This document shows, piece by piece, positions 27,522 to 36,362 of a DNA stretch of 64,000 bases. The position numbers and the translations under genes are program-made. The notes beneath the pieces were generated by a model. The model made no database searches. It worked only from the letters and a program-made list of their open reading frames with translations, and was not told the DNA's origin. Within the stretch, counting starts at the first letter, position 1, and each line of letters begins with the position of its first letter. The stretch lies in the NCBI RefSeq assembly GCF_005222205.1, contig NZ_CP032345.1, forward strand, positions 1,613,501 through 1,677,500. Reading direction: 5' to 3'. The stretch comes from Azospirillum brasilense (GTDB taxonomy: Bacteria; Pseudomonadota; Alphaproteobacteria; Azospirillales; Azospirillaceae).

Positions 27522-28310
27522 TCAGCGGTTCGCCGCCGGCACCATCATGCTCGCCAGGAAAAGGGCGGCGGCGGCGACCACGATGCTCGGCCCGCCCGGC
27601 AGGTCCCAGTTCAAGGAGGAGAGCAGGCCGCCCAGCACCGCGGCGATCCCGAAGACCGAGGCCAAGGCGGCCATCGTCTCCGGCGTGCGGGAGAAGCGGC
27701 GGGCCGCCGCCGCCGGGATGATGAGGAGCGAGGTGATCAGCAGGATGCCGACGATCTTCATCGCCGCCGCGATCACCAGCGCGATCAGCAGCATGAAGGC
27801 CAGCCGCAGCGCCTCCACCGGCATGCCTTCCACCCGCGCCAGATCCTCGTCCACCGTCACCGCCAGCAACCGGCGCCACAGCAGCAGAAGCCCGCCCAGC
27901 GCCGCGCCGCCACCGGTGTAGATCCAGGCGAGATCGCTGGTGGTGACGCTGAGGATGTCGCCGAACAGATAGGCGACCAGATCGACGCGCAGCGTCTCCA
28001 GGAAGGCGATGGCGACGAGGCCCAGCGACAGCGACGAATGCGACAGGATGCCCAGCACGGTGTCCGTGGCCAGCGCGCGTCGCCGCTGCAGCCCGACCAG
28101 CGCCAGCGCCAGCGCGACGCAGACCCCGACCACGCCGATCAGCGGGTTGACGCCCAGCAGGAAGCCCAGCGCCACCCCCAGCAAGGCGGAATGGGCCAGC
28201 GTGTCGCCGAAATAGGCCATGCGCCGCCACACCACGAAGGAGCCCAGCGGGCCAGCGACCAGCGCGATGCCGCAGCCGGCGGCGAGCGCGCGCAGAACGA
28301 AATCATCCAT
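27522..28310 (-). CDS. znuB: Zinc ABC transporter permease ZnuB
   Basis: Membrane subunit of the high-affinity zinc importer, ABC-3 family. It has 262 residues and about seven to eight hydrophobic segments, with conserved [19 protein letters not shown] near the start and [18 protein letters not shown] later. ATG 28310 overlaps the znuC stop by 8 nt, so translation is probably coupled. The frame is open to 28472 inside znuC, but those residues are not membrane-like. Confidence 0.95.
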   Translation of the reverse strand: MDDFVLRALAAGCGIALVAGPLGSFVVWRRMAYFGDTLAHSALLGVALGFLLGVNPLIGVVGVCVALALALVGLQRRRALATDTVLGILSHSSLSLGLVAIAFLETLRVDLVAYLFGDILSVTTSDLAWIYTGGGAALGGLLLLWRRLLAVTVDEDLARVEGMPVEALRLAFMLLIALVIAAAMKIVGILLITSLLIIPAAAARRFSRTPETMAALASVFGIAAVLGGLLSSLNWDLPGGPSIVVAAAALFLASMMVPAANR

Positions 28311-29127
28311 GGCAGCAGTCCCCGTCATGGCCGGGCACCACGGCGCCGTCGGTGGCGTGCGCGTGGTCGTGGTGGTGGACATAGACGGCCAGCGCGTCGG
28401 CGTGGCCGCCGAACAGGGCGCGGTATTCCGGGTGGCGCCGCACGTCCTCCGGCGCGCCCTGGCAGCAGACATGGCCGTTGAGGCAGAGCACGCGGTCGGT
28501 GCGGGCCATCACCGTGTGCAGGTCGTGGCTGACCAGCAGCACGCCGCAGCCGCGGGTGCGGCGCAGCGTCTCGATGCGCCCGAACAGCTCGGCCTGCCCA
28601 TGGACGTCCACCGCCTGGTCGGGCTCGTCGAGCACGAGAAGCTCGGGATCGCCGAGCAGGGCGCGGGCCAGCAGCACCCGCTGCATCTCGCCGCCCGACA
28701 CCGTCTGCACCGGGCTGGCGGCGAGGTGGGAGACGCCGGCCTCCTCCAGCGCCGCGGTGATGCGCGCCTCGGTCACCGGGCGCCACAGCGCCAGGAAGCG
28801 GCGGACGGTCAGCGGCAGGGTCGCATCGACCGTCAGGCGCTGCGGCATGTAGCCGATGCGCAGGCCCCGGCGCCGCTCCACCACCCCGGACGAGGCGCGG
28901 ACGAGGCCCAGCACGGCGCGCACCAGCGTCGTCTTGCCCGCACCGTTGGGGCCGATCAGCGTGACGATCTCGCCGGGCCGCACCTCCAGGTCCACGCGGT
29001 CGAGGATCGTCCGCCCGCCCAGCCGCACCGTCAGTCCCTTGGTGTCGATCAGGGGAGGAGCCAGGGACGGGATCGGCGATCGCGCCGCGCGGGGGGCCGC
29101 ATGATGGGCCCCGTGATGGGTTGACAT
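28303..29127 (-). CDS. znuC: Zinc ABC transporter ATPase ZnuC
   Basis: ATPase subunit of the zinc importer, 274 residues: Walker [10 protein letters not shown], signature [16 protein letters not shown], Walker [13 protein letters not shown] and switch His in [10 protein letters not shown]. Both ends are His-rich ([11 protein letters not shown] at the start, [14 protein letters not shown] near the end), probably metal-binding. The only good start, ATG 29127, begins at the first base of a Zur-like palindrome and has no Shine-Dalgarno sequence, so the mRNA may be leaderless. Confidence 0.95.
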   Translation of the reverse strand: MSTHHGAHHAAPRAARSPIPSLAPPLIDTKGLTVRLGGRTILDRVDLEVRPGEIVTLIGPNGAGKTTLVRAVLGLVRASSGVVERRRGLRIGYMPQRLTVDATLPLTVRRFLALWRPVTEARITAALEEAGVSHLAASPVQTVSGGEMQRVLLARALLGDPELLVLDEPDQAVDVHGQAELFGRIETLRRTRGCGVLLVSHDLHTVMARTDRVLCLNGHVCCQGAPEDVRRHPEYRALFGGHADALAVYVHHHDHAHATDGAVVPGHDGDCCHG

Positions 29128-29146
29128 GTTATGTTATAACGTGACA
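29127..29146. promoter_or_regulatory. Zur-box-like palindrome between znuCB and znuA
   Basis: The 20-bp element has a perfect GTTATAAC core flanked by TGT-A on the left and T-ACA on the right. This matches the general form of alphaproteobacterial Zur operators. TTGACA at 29121-29126 abuts it, so bound Zur would cover promoter elements of both operons and repress them when zinc is plentiful. The zur gene itself is not in the window. Confidence 0.8.
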
Positions 29147-29216
29147 TTGCTGAAAACGAAGACAGCTATGCGCCGGAAAGGCCCGGCTGTCCAGTCAGAC
29201 GATGAGGAACCCACCC

Positions 29217-30194
29217 ATGCGCGCCGCGATGCGTCCCCTGCCGCTCCTTGCCCTTGTTGCCACCCTGGGCGCCGCGTTCCCGGCGCTGGCCGAGGCGCCG
29301 AAGGTCGTCGCCTCGATCAAGCCGGTCCATTCCCTGGTCGCCGCGGTGATGGAGGGGGTGGCGGAGCCGGCGCTGATCGTGCGCGGTGCGGCGTCCCCCC
29401 ACACCTACGCCATGAAGCCGTCGGACGCGAAGGCGCTGGCGACCGCCGACCTCGTCTTCTGGATCGGGCCGGAGCTGGAGGGCTTCCTCGACAAGCCGGT
29501 GACGGCGAACGCCAAGAAGGCCACGTCCGTCACACTGCTGGAGGCGCCGGGCGTCTCCCTGCTCGACGCCCGCGAAGGCGGCGCCTGGGAGGCCCACGAC
29601 CACGGGCATGAACACAAGCACGATCACGATCATAAGCACGACGACAAGCACGCCCATGAGGACGATCACGGGCATGACGAGGTGAACACCCACATCTGGC
29701 TCTCCCCCGCCAACGCCCGCGCCATGGTCGCGGCCATCGCCGAGGCTCTGTCGGCCAAGGACCCGGCCAACGCCGCGGCCTACACCGCCAACGCCGAGCG
29801 CACCGCCCGTTCCATCGACGCGCTGGACGCCGAACTGAAGGCGGCGCTCGCCCCGGTGGCCGGCAAGCCCTTCGTCGTCTTCCACGACGCTTACCAGTAT
29901 TTCGAGGCGCAGTACGGCCTGAACGGCGTCGGCGCCATCACGGTCAACCCGGAACGCCGCCCCTCGGCCAAGCGGCTGTCGGAGATCCGCGCCAAGATCG
30001 GCGGCCTCGGTGCCGCCTGCGTCTTCGCCGAGCCGCAGTTCGAACCGGCGCTGGTGAACACCATCGTCGAGGGCACCCCGGCGAAGAAGGGCGTGCTCGA
30101 CCCCGAAGGGGCGGACCTGAAGGACGGTCCCGGCCTCTACCCCGCGCTGATGCGCAGCATCGCCGCGTCGCTGAAGAACTGCCTGGGGTCCTGA
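29217..30194 (+). CDS. znuA: Zinc ABC transporter substrate-binding protein ZnuA
   Basis: Periplasmic zinc-binding protein, 325 residues. A signal peptide ends near LGAAFPALAEAPK. Metal ligands are His in SPHTYAMKPSD, His in NTHIWLSP and His in VFHDAYQYF. Between them is the His/Asp-rich loop typical of ZnuA (from HDHGHEHKHDHD to DDHGHDE, about residues 124-153). An ATG at 29202 is also in frame, but AGGA at 29204-29207 is well placed for 29217. It is divergent from znuCB across the Zur-like palindrome. Confidence 0.96.
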   Translation: MRAAMRPLPLLALVATLGAAFPALAEAPKVVASIKPVHSLVAAVMEGVAEPALIVRGAASPHTYAMKPSDAKALATADLVFWIGPELEGFLDKPVTANAKKATSVTLLEAPGVSLLDAREGGAWEAHDHGHEHKHDHDHKHDDKHAHEDDHGHDEVNTHIWLSPANARAMVAAIAEALSAKDPANAAAYTANAERTARSIDALDAELKAALAPVAGKPFVVFHDAYQYFEAQYGLNGVGAITVNPERRPSAKRLSEIRAKIGGLGAACVFAEPQFEPALVNTIVEGTPAKKGVLDPEGADLKDGPGLYPALMRSIAASLKNCLGS

Positions 30195-30265
30195 TCCTTC
30201 TCGGCGCTTAAGCCTTGCCCCCGGCTGTGCTAGACCCGTGTCGGAATTCTCCCAGGGAGGCAGGC

Positions 30266-31063
30266 ATGAAGATCGGGGTCGTCGGGTGCGCGGGGCGCAT
30301 GGGGCAGATGCTGGTGCGCGAGATCGCCGCCACGCCGGGCTGCACGCTGGCCGGCGGCACGGAGCGGGTGGGCGGCCCGGCGCTCGGCAAGGACATCGGC
30401 GTTCTCGCCGGCCTCGAGCCGCTGGGCGTCGTCGCCATCGAGGACACGGCGGCGCTGTTCGCCGAGGCCGACGCGGTGATCGACTTCACCAGCCCCGACG
30501 CCAGCGTTCGCCACGCGGCGCTGGCCGCCCAGTCGGAAACGGTGCTGGTCATCGGCACGACCGGCATCGGCCCGGCCCAGCAGGAGGCCATCGCCCAGGC
30601 CGCCACCCACACCCCGATCGTCCAGTCGCCGAACATGTCGCTGGGCGTCAACCTGCTGCTGGCGCTGGTCGAGCAGGTCGGCCGCGCGCTGGGCGACGAC
30701 TACGACATCGACATCCTGGAGATGCACCACCGCAACAAGGTGGACGCGCCCTCGGGCACCGCGCTCGGCCTCGGCCGGGCGGCGGCGGCGGGACGCGGGG
30801 TGGCGCTGGAGGATGTCTGGCAGAAGGTCCGCGACGGCCACACCGGTGTCCGCCCGCGCGGCGAGATCGGCTTCGCCACGCTGCGCGGCGGCGACGTGAT
30901 CGGCGACCACACGGTGGTCTTCGCCGCCGAGGGCGAGCGGGTCGAGCTGACCCACAAGGCGTCGGGCCGCCAGATCTACGCCAAGGGCGCGGTCCGCGCG
31001 GCGCTGTGGGCCAACGACAAGCAGCCGGGCCTCTACAGCATGAAGGACGTGCTGGGCCTCTGA
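30266..31063 (+). CDS. dapB: 4-hydroxy-tetrahydrodipicolinate reductase
   Basis: NAD(P)H-dependent enzyme of lysine and diaminopimelate synthesis, 265 residues. The nucleotide motif GCAGRMGQ lies at the N-terminus. The active-site signature EMHHRNKVDAPSGTAL holds the catalytic His and Lys. GGGAGG at 30255-30260 fixes the ATG at 30266. It stands alone and is convergent with the methyltransferase gene. Confidence 0.97.
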   Translation: MKIGVVGCAGRMGQMLVREIAATPGCTLAGGTERVGGPALGKDIGVLAGLEPLGVVAIEDTAALFAEADAVIDFTSPDASVRHAALAAQSETVLVIGTTGIGPAQQEAIAQAATHTPIVQSPNMSLGVNLLLALVEQVGRALGDDYDIDILEMHHRNKVDAPSGTALGLGRAAAAGRGVALEDVWQKVRDGHTGVRPRGEIGFATLRGGDVIGDHTVVFAAEGERVELTHKASGRQIYAKGAVRAALWANDKQPGLYSMKDVLGL

Positions 31064-31079
31064 CCGGCTAGGCCGCGCC

Positions 31080-31967
31080 TCAAGCGGCCGCCTCGTCCTC
31101 CGGCATCGCGTGCCCCTGCTCCCAGGCGAGCAGGGCGCGCTTGCGCGGGACGCCGTAACGGTAGTTGTGGATGATCCCCGACTTCTGGATCACCCGGTGG
31201 CAGGGGATCAGCACGCAGACCGGGTTGCGCCCCACCGCCGCCCCCACCGCCCGCATGGCGGTCGGCTGGCCGATGGCGCGGGCCACGTCCTCGTAGGACA
31301 CGACGGCGCCGGAGGGGATGCGCAGCAGCGCCTCCCACACCTTGATCTGGAAATTGGTGCCCTTCATCAGCAGGCGCAGCGGCTCGCTCCCTGCGGAACC
31401 GTCCCAGCGGAAGGCGCGGGCGGCGACCGGGCGGGTGGCGTCGGCGTCCTCGACCAGACGGGCGGCCGGCCAAGCGGCGGCCATCTCGGCCAGCGCGTCG
31501 CGCCCGTCCTCCTCTTCGGCGAAGCTCAGCCAGCAGACGCCGCGCTCGGTGGCGGCGACCAGCGACGGGCCGAAGGGGGTGGGGTGCAGGCCCCAGCGGA
31601 TGGTCAGCCCGCCGCCCAGCGCCTTGTACTCGCCCGGCGTCATCGCCTCGCAGGCGACGAACAGGTCGTGCAGCCGCGACGGGCCGGACAGGCCGACGTC
31701 CAGCGCCACGTCCAGCACGCTCTGGTTCGCGGCGAGCAGCCGCTTGGCGTTGTCCAGCGTCAGGAACTGCAGAAAGCGCTTCGGGCTGATTCCCGCCCAT
31801 TGGGTGAACAGCCGCTGGAAATGGAAGGGGCTCATGCCGGCGACCGCGGCCAGCTCGTCCAGTCCCGGCTGGTCTTGCCAGTGGTCCACGAGATGGCGGA
31901 TGGCGGCGGCGATGGCGCGGTGGCGCCGCGCGTCAATAGGGTCTTCGGCGGGATTCAGGCACGGCAT
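31080..31967 (-). CDS. AraC-type HTH fused to O6-alkylguanine-DNA alkyltransferase (Ada-like)
   Basis: A 295-residue DNA repair protein. Residues about 15-115 are an AraC-type helix-turn-helix (LDELAAVAGMSPFHFQRLF). Residues about 120-290 are the suicide methyltransferase with nucleophile Cys256 in IPCHRVIQKSG. Compared with E. coli Ada, the N-terminal zinc domain that senses methyl phosphotriesters is missing, so the classical activation switch cannot operate the same way. GGGAGAG precedes ATG 31967, chosen over an upstream one at 32027. Confidence 0.92.
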   Translation of the reverse strand: MPCLNPAEDPIDARRHRAIAAAIRHLVDHWQDQPGLDELAAVAGMSPFHFQRLFTQWAGISPKRFLQFLTLDNAKRLLAANQSVLDVALDVGLSGPSRLHDLFVACEAMTPGEYKALGGGLTIRWGLHPTPFGPSLVAATERGVCWLSFAEEEDGRDALAEMAAAWPAARLVEDADATRPVAARAFRWDGSAGSEPLRLLMKGTNFQIKVWEALLRIPSGAVVSYEDVARAIGQPTAMRAVGAAVGRNPVCVLIPCHRVIQKSGIIHNYRYGVPRKRALLAWEQGHAMPEDEAAA

Positions 31968-32055
31968 GGCGTTCTCTCCCAGGCTCCATGACCGGCGCAG
32001 GATGCGCCGCCGGAGCGGGCCGACCAACCCGTTTCTTGCGCAATCCCACAGGCGC

Positions 32056-32574
32056 TCAGGGCACCGGTTCGGGATGGCAGGGAGCGCGGCGCCACCGCGC
32101 CAGCGCGCCGCGCAGCGCCATGGCGAAGTCCGCCCGCTCGTCCGGCGTCAGGAAGGCGCCGACGGTCACCGACTGCCCGTGCGAGGAGAGGGTCACCCGG
32201 CCGCCGTGGCGGGGCGGGCCGTCCAGGGTGACGCGCAGCCAGTTGGGCTGAAGGCTCCAGCGCCGCTCCGGCTTGTTCCGGGCGACGCGCTGGACGGTCA
32301 GGTCGGTGTCGGTCAGGCGCACCCGCTCGTACAGTTGGGCGGCGCGGTTGTTGACGCGGAAGGCGAGCCAGAGGATCAACACGTCCAGCCCGCAGAAGGG
32401 CACCACCGGCCACGCCCCGTTGGCCGCGAAAATCCCGGCAATCAGCAGGTTGACGAGGATCACCACCCCCATCAGAACGCGGAATCCGTACCGCCCGAGG
32501 CTGCGGTGCGGGTGGAGGATCGCGTCGAAGAAGACGCGGGGAGCCGGGGGCAGATTATGACTGGCCATGGTCAT
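32056..32574 (-). CDS. DUF2244 domain membrane protein
   Basis: A 172-residue protein of unknown function with two adjacent membrane helices (about 32-70: VLMGVVILVNLLIAGIFAA, then WPVVPFCGLDVLILWLAF) and a cytoplasmic C-terminal domain, as in DUF2244 (NnrU/CoxG-neighbour type) proteins of alphaproteobacteria. ATG 32574 or 32568 could start it; neither has a clear ribosome site. It is divergent from nth with a 70-bp gap. Confidence 0.82.
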   Translation of the reverse strand: MTMASHNLPPAPRVFFDAILHPHRSLGRYGFRVLMGVVILVNLLIAGIFAANGAWPVVPFCGLDVLILWLAFRVNNRAAQLYERVRLTDTDLTVQRVARNKPERRWSLQPNWLRVTLDGPPRHGGRVTLSSHGQSVTVGAFLTPDERADFAMALRGALARWRRAPCHPEPVP

Positions 32575-32644
32575 GCACACAAACTGGTGTGGCTTGGGCG
32601 CGGGTTCCAGCCGTCCTGTTTGCATGGACGGCCAGGGTCCCGCT

Positions 32645-33304
32645 ATGCTGCGCGCCATGAAGCCCGCCGCCGTCCAGGAATTCTTCCGCCGCCTCAGCGC
32701 CGCCAACCCGGAGCCGAAGAGCGAGCTGGAATACATCAACCCCTACACGCTCCTGGTCGCCGTCGTGCTGTCGGCCCAGGCCACTGATGTCGGTGTGAAC
32801 AAGGCCACCGGCCCTCTGTTCCAGATCGTCACCACGCCGCAGCAGATGGTGGAACTGGGGGAGGAACGGCTGCGCGGCTACATCAAGACCATCGGCCTGT
32901 TCAACACCAAGGCCAAGAACGTCATCAAGCTGTCGGAAATCCTGGTCGCCCAGTATGGCGGCGAGGTGCCGCGCGACCGCGAGGCCCTGGAAACCCTGCC
33001 CGGCGTCGGGCGCAAGACCGCCAACGTGGTGCTGAACGTCGCCTTCGGCGAGGAGACCATCGCGGTGGACACCCACATCTTCCGCGTCGGCAACCGCACC
33101 GGCCTCGCCCCCGGCAAGACGCCGGATGCGGTGGAGGCAAAGCTGCTGAAGGTGGTTCCCAAGGCCTACCGCCGGCACGCCCACCACTGGCTGATCCTGC
33201 ACGGCCGCTACGTCTGCAAGGCGCGCAAGCCCGACTGCCTCGTCTGCCCGGTCAGCGACCTGTGCGGCTTCAAGGACAAGGTCCTGCCGGCCGCCGTGGT
33301 GTGA
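32645..33304 (+). CDS. nth: Endonuclease III (DNA glycosylase/AP lyase)
   Basis: Removes oxidised pyrimidines and nicks abasic sites in base excision repair. It has 219 residues. The helix-hairpin-helix LPGVGRKTANVVLNVAFG contains catalytic Lys124, with Asp142 in VDTHIFR. The C-terminal Fe-S loop CKARKPDCLVCPVSDLC has the C-x6-C-x2-C-x5-C spacing. The alternative start ATG 32657 gives MKPAAVQ and is equally plausible. Confidence 0.96.
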   Translation: MLRAMKPAAVQEFFRRLSAANPEPKSELEYINPYTLLVAVVLSAQATDVGVNKATGPLFQIVTTPQQMVELGEERLRGYIKTIGLFNTKAKNVIKLSEILVAQYGGEVPRDREALETLPGVGRKTANVVLNVAFGEETIAVDTHIFRVGNRTGLAPGKTPDAVEAKLLKVVPKAYRRHAHHWLILHGRYVCKARKPDCLVCPVSDLCGFKDKVLPAAVV

Positions 33305-33355
33305 GCGGCAAAGTGTGATGTTTCCCGTGAAACGGCAGCGATGACGGCAAAATGA

Positions 33356-33392
33356 AAAAGCCCGGCGAGGGGTCGATCCCCGCCGGGCTTGA
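33356..33392 (-). terminator. Terminator of the bactofilin gene
   Basis: A stem of about 13 bp (AAGCCCGGCG...GGGG against CCCC...CGCCGGGCTT) is followed by TTTTTCATTTT when read on the minus strand, 25 bp after the bactofilin stop codon. On the plus strand no T-run follows, so it serves mainly the leftward gene. Confidence 0.8.
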
Positions 33393-33416
33393 TCGTGAAA
33401 CCGCGTTTAACGGCGT

Positions 33417-34238
33417 TTAGCCATCGACCACGATGGGGTCCAGCGCGGCCGGGGCCGGGGCCGCTTCCGCCGGAGCGGCGGAGGCCGCGGCGGGCTTGGC
33501 CGCCGGGGTGTATTTGCCGATCTCGCCGTTCAGCAGGGCGCCGGCCTCGACCGCCAGCTCGCCGTACTTGATCGAGCCGTTGATCTTGCCGGTGGAGCGC
33601 ACGGTCAGGCGGCCGCGCACGATGATGTCGCCCTCGAAGCGGCCGCCGATGTCGGCCTCGTCGATCTCCACGGCGCCCTTGAACAGGCCGGTCTCGGCGA
33701 TCTCGATGGACCGGCCGTCTCGCAGCTTGGCCTCCACCGTGCCCTCCACGACCAGCACGTCGCAGGAGCCGATCTCACCGTTCAGCGAGATGTCGCGGCC
33801 GACGATCAGGCGGCGCTGGTCACTGGCCAGCGGAGCGGCGGGCGCCGGGGCCGGGGCGACCGGGGCGGGGGTTGCGGCGGGCGCCGAAGCCGGGGCGCCA
33901 TACCCCTCGGTGCGGCGCGGCGCGGCACCCGGCAGGTCGACGGTGCGGCGCGGAATGTCCGTCGGCTTGTAGCTCGAACCGGGGATCGGGGCGCCAGCCG
34001 GCGGCTTCGGGGTGCTCGTGTTCATCTCGGGTCCCTTGGAGGAAAACGGCTCGGGGTGCGGCGTGCGGGCGACCGGGGCGGCCGGCGGATTCGCCGCGGA
34101 CGGGTTGCTCAGGGAGGCGAGCGGCGACACCGCCGCCGCGGGTTCGGCGGCGCCCGCCTGCGGTGCGGCCGGGGTGGCCGGGTCGGCGCTTTGGGTCTTC
34201 GGCGCACCGACGGGCGGATTCTTTCGTCCGAACAGCAT
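33417..34238 (-). CDS. Bactofilin family cytoskeletal protein
   Basis: A 273-residue protein with a central bactofilin (DUF583) beta-helix at about 140-245 (SDQRRLIVGRDISLNGEIG, then GAVEIDEADIGGRFEGDII). The long N-terminal (1-135) and short C-terminal tails are rich in Ala and Pro. Bactofilins polymerise without nucleotide and position cell-wall enzymes or stalk proteins. The N-tail starts MLFGRK, short and possibly membrane-contacting. An internal Met at residue 71 (MNTSTPKPP) is a possible alternative start. Confidence 0.9.
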   Translation of the reverse strand: MLFGRKNPPVGAPKTQSADPATPAAPQAGAAEPAAAVSPLASLSNPSAANPPAAPVARTPHPEPFSSKGPEMNTSTPKPPAGAPIPGSSYKPTDIPRRTVDLPGAAPRRTEGYGAPASAPAATPAPVAPAPAPAAPLASDQRRLIVGRDISLNGEIGSCDVLVVEGTVEAKLRDGRSIEIAETGLFKGAVEIDEADIGGRFEGDIIVRGRLTVRSTGKINGSIKYGELAVEAGALLNGEIGKYTPAAKPAAASAAPAEAAPAPAALDPIVVDG

Positions 34239-34430
34239 GAACGTTGATCCCCAGGTCAGTCAGGTCGTGAAGGTTGGCAGGTCGTGGACGTCGGGTCATC
34301 GGAGGCGGTGACGCATGACCGAGCCCGCTCGACAGCAGCCAAAAGACCACCCCGCCGGGGTAACACGGTCATCCGGCCGGCCGCAAGTGGGCTTTGGTGC
34401 ACGGTCCGGGCCGCGCCGCGCCGCGGTCCG

Positions 34431-35123
34431 TCACGCCCCTTCCCGACGGGAAAGGCCCGTCATGGACCCCGTCATGGAATGGTAGATGTGGACCATGAAG
34501 GCGCTCGCGATCACCGGCACCAGCAGGTTGACGAAAGGAATTGTCGAAAGAAAGGCAATTACCGCGCCAGCCAAAAATGGTTTCAACGGGCTGGAGCGCC
34601 GCAGAAACCCCGCCTCCTTCCGTCCCATTCGCCGGATCGCCACCATCTCGAAATATTCGCGGCCGAGAAGATAGCCGTTGGCGGTGTAGAAGATCAGCAG
34701 GTTCAACCCGGGCACCATCAGATACAGGGGCAGGGCGAACAGATTGACCAGCAGGACGATGGCGAAAAAGCGCAGCGCGGTCAGCAGTTCTTCGCCAAGG
34801 CCGGTCTGGCGGGGCGGCGGCAACTGGGGATAGTGGCGCCGCTCCACCGCCTGCACCACCTCGTCCAGGAAGAAGCTGGACACCATGCCGACCGTGGCGG
34901 GAAACAGCACCCAGGCGAGCAGCAGGACGGCCAGCCCGCCCAGCACGTCCAGCACCCCGTCCACCCAGGCGTAGCCGGTCAGCGCCGTGTGGAACAGCGC
35001 CCACCACACGGCCCCGGCCAACAGGGCGAAGGCGGCGATGGTGGACAGCACGCCGATCCACACGACACGGCGGGACGCCGGGTCGGAAAGCTGTCCGATG
35101 GCGAGAAGCAGGGCGCGGATCAT
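34431..35123 (-). CDS. EI24/CysZ-like membrane protein
   Basis: A 230-residue membrane protein with about five hydrophobic segments (VLSTIAAFALLAGAVWWALF, VLDVLGGLAVLLLAWVLFP, LRFFAIVLLVNLFALPLYLM, AVIAFLSTIPFVNLLVPVIA). The block ANGYLLGREYFEMVAIRR is typical of the EI24 domain family that includes the sulfate transporter CysZ. A sulfate role is not proven by sequence. It is divergent from the PfkB kinase and upstream of bactofilin. Confidence 0.82.
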   Translation of the reverse strand: MIRALLLAIGQLSDPASRRVVWIGVLSTIAAFALLAGAVWWALFHTALTGYAWVDGVLDVLGGLAVLLLAWVLFPATVGMVSSFFLDEVVQAVERRHYPQLPPPRQTGLGEELLTALRFFAIVLLVNLFALPLYLMVPGLNLLIFYTANGYLLGREYFEMVAIRRMGRKEAGFLRRSSPLKPFLAGAVIAFLSTIPFVNLLVPVIASAFMVHIYHSMTGSMTGLSRREGA

Positions 35124-35300
35124 ACGGATTCTTTCTATGGGGCCGTTGCGGCCGGGCGACGCTTATCTACGACGGCGGGCCGTTCCATTCCAGGGGGCCT
35201 TGCGCCGCGCTTGAGAAGTGAAGGCGGGCCGCTATACTCGCGCCCGGTTTTGTTCAGCGGTCCAGACACCGCATTTCCCCAGCCTTTCCAAGGAGCGCCC

Positions 35301-36299
35301 ATGGCCACGGCCGAATTCGACGTCACCGGCATCGGCAACGCCATCGTCGACGTGATCGCCCATGCCGACGACGCCTTCCTCACGGCCAACGGCATCGAGA
35401 AGGGCGCGATGACGCTGATCGACGCCGCCCGCGCCGAGGAGCTGTACGGCCGCATGGGTCCGGGCATCGAGGTGTCGGGCGGTTCCGCCGGCAACACCAT
35501 GGCCGGCATCGCCTCGCTGGGCGGCCGGGGGGCCTACATCGGCAAGGTCCACGGCGACCAGCTCGGCCAGGTCTTCCGCCACGACATCCGCGCCGCCGGT
35601 GTGCATTTCGAGACGGCGGCCGGCCATGGCGGCGCCCCGACGGCGCGCTGCCTGATCCTGGTGACGCCGGACGCCCAGCGCTCCATGAACACCTTCCTCG
35701 GCGCCTGCGTGGAGCTGGGGCCGGAGGACATTGACGAGGCGCTGATCGCCAACTCGCAGGTCACCTACCTGGAAGGCTATCTGTGGGACCCGCCCCGCGC
35801 CAAGGAGGCCTTCCGCAAGGCCGCCTCCACCGCCCACGGCGCCGGGCGCAAGGTGTCGCTCTCGCTGTCCGACAGCTTCTGCGTCCACCGCCATCACGCG
35901 GAGTTCCTGGATCTCGTCGAGGGCCATGTCGACATCCTGTTCGCCAACGAGCATGAGATCACCGCCCTCTACAAGACCGACCGCTTCGAGGATGCGCTGG
36001 AGGCGGTGAAGCGTCTCGGCAAGACCGCCGCCCTGACGCGCAGCGAGAAGGGCGCCGTCATCGTCTCCGGCGGCGAGGTGGTCGAGGTTCCCGCATCCCC
36101 GGTCGCCCGCGTGGTCGACACCACGGGGGCCGGCGACCTCTACGCCGCCGGCTTTCTCTACGGCTTCACCCGCGGCATGGCCCCGGCGGTGTGCGGCCGC
36201 ATCGGCGCGCTGGCCGCGGCGGAGATCATCAGCCACGTCGGCGCCCGTCCGGACGTCGTGCTGGCCGATCTGCTTAAAGACGCGGGCGTTCCGGCCTAA
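35301..36299 (+). CDS. PfkB family sugar/nucleoside kinase (adenosine-kinase-like)
   Basis: A 332-residue ribokinase-fold kinase. N-terminal GNAIVDVIA, the PfkB motif GGSAGNTMAGIASLGG and the C-terminal DTTGAGDLYAAGFLYG with catalytic Asp279 are present. Length and sequence order resemble alphaproteobacterial adenosine kinases, but the sugar or nucleoside substrate is not certain. AGGAG sits 6 nt before ATG 35301. The TauE gene starts 63 bp downstream on the same strand. Confidence 0.92.
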   Translation: MATAEFDVTGIGNAIVDVIAHADDAFLTANGIEKGAMTLIDAARAEELYGRMGPGIEVSGGSAGNTMAGIASLGGRGAYIGKVHGDQLGQVFRHDIRAAGVHFETAAGHGGAPTARCLILVTPDAQRSMNTFLGACVELGPEDIDEALIANSQVTYLEGYLWDPPRAKEAFRKAASTAHGAGRKVSLSLSDSFCVHRHHAEFLDLVEGHVDILFANEHEITALYKTDRFEDALEAVKRLGKTAALTRSEKGAVIVSGGEVVEVPASPVARVVDTTGAGDLYAAGFLYGFTRGMAPAVCGRIGALAAAEIISHVGARPDVVLADLLKDAGVPA

Positions 36300-36362
36300 T
36301 TGCCGGAACAGCGCCTGTACGGTATAAGCTGGCGGACCTTCCCGTCCGCCGGCTCCGCCCCC

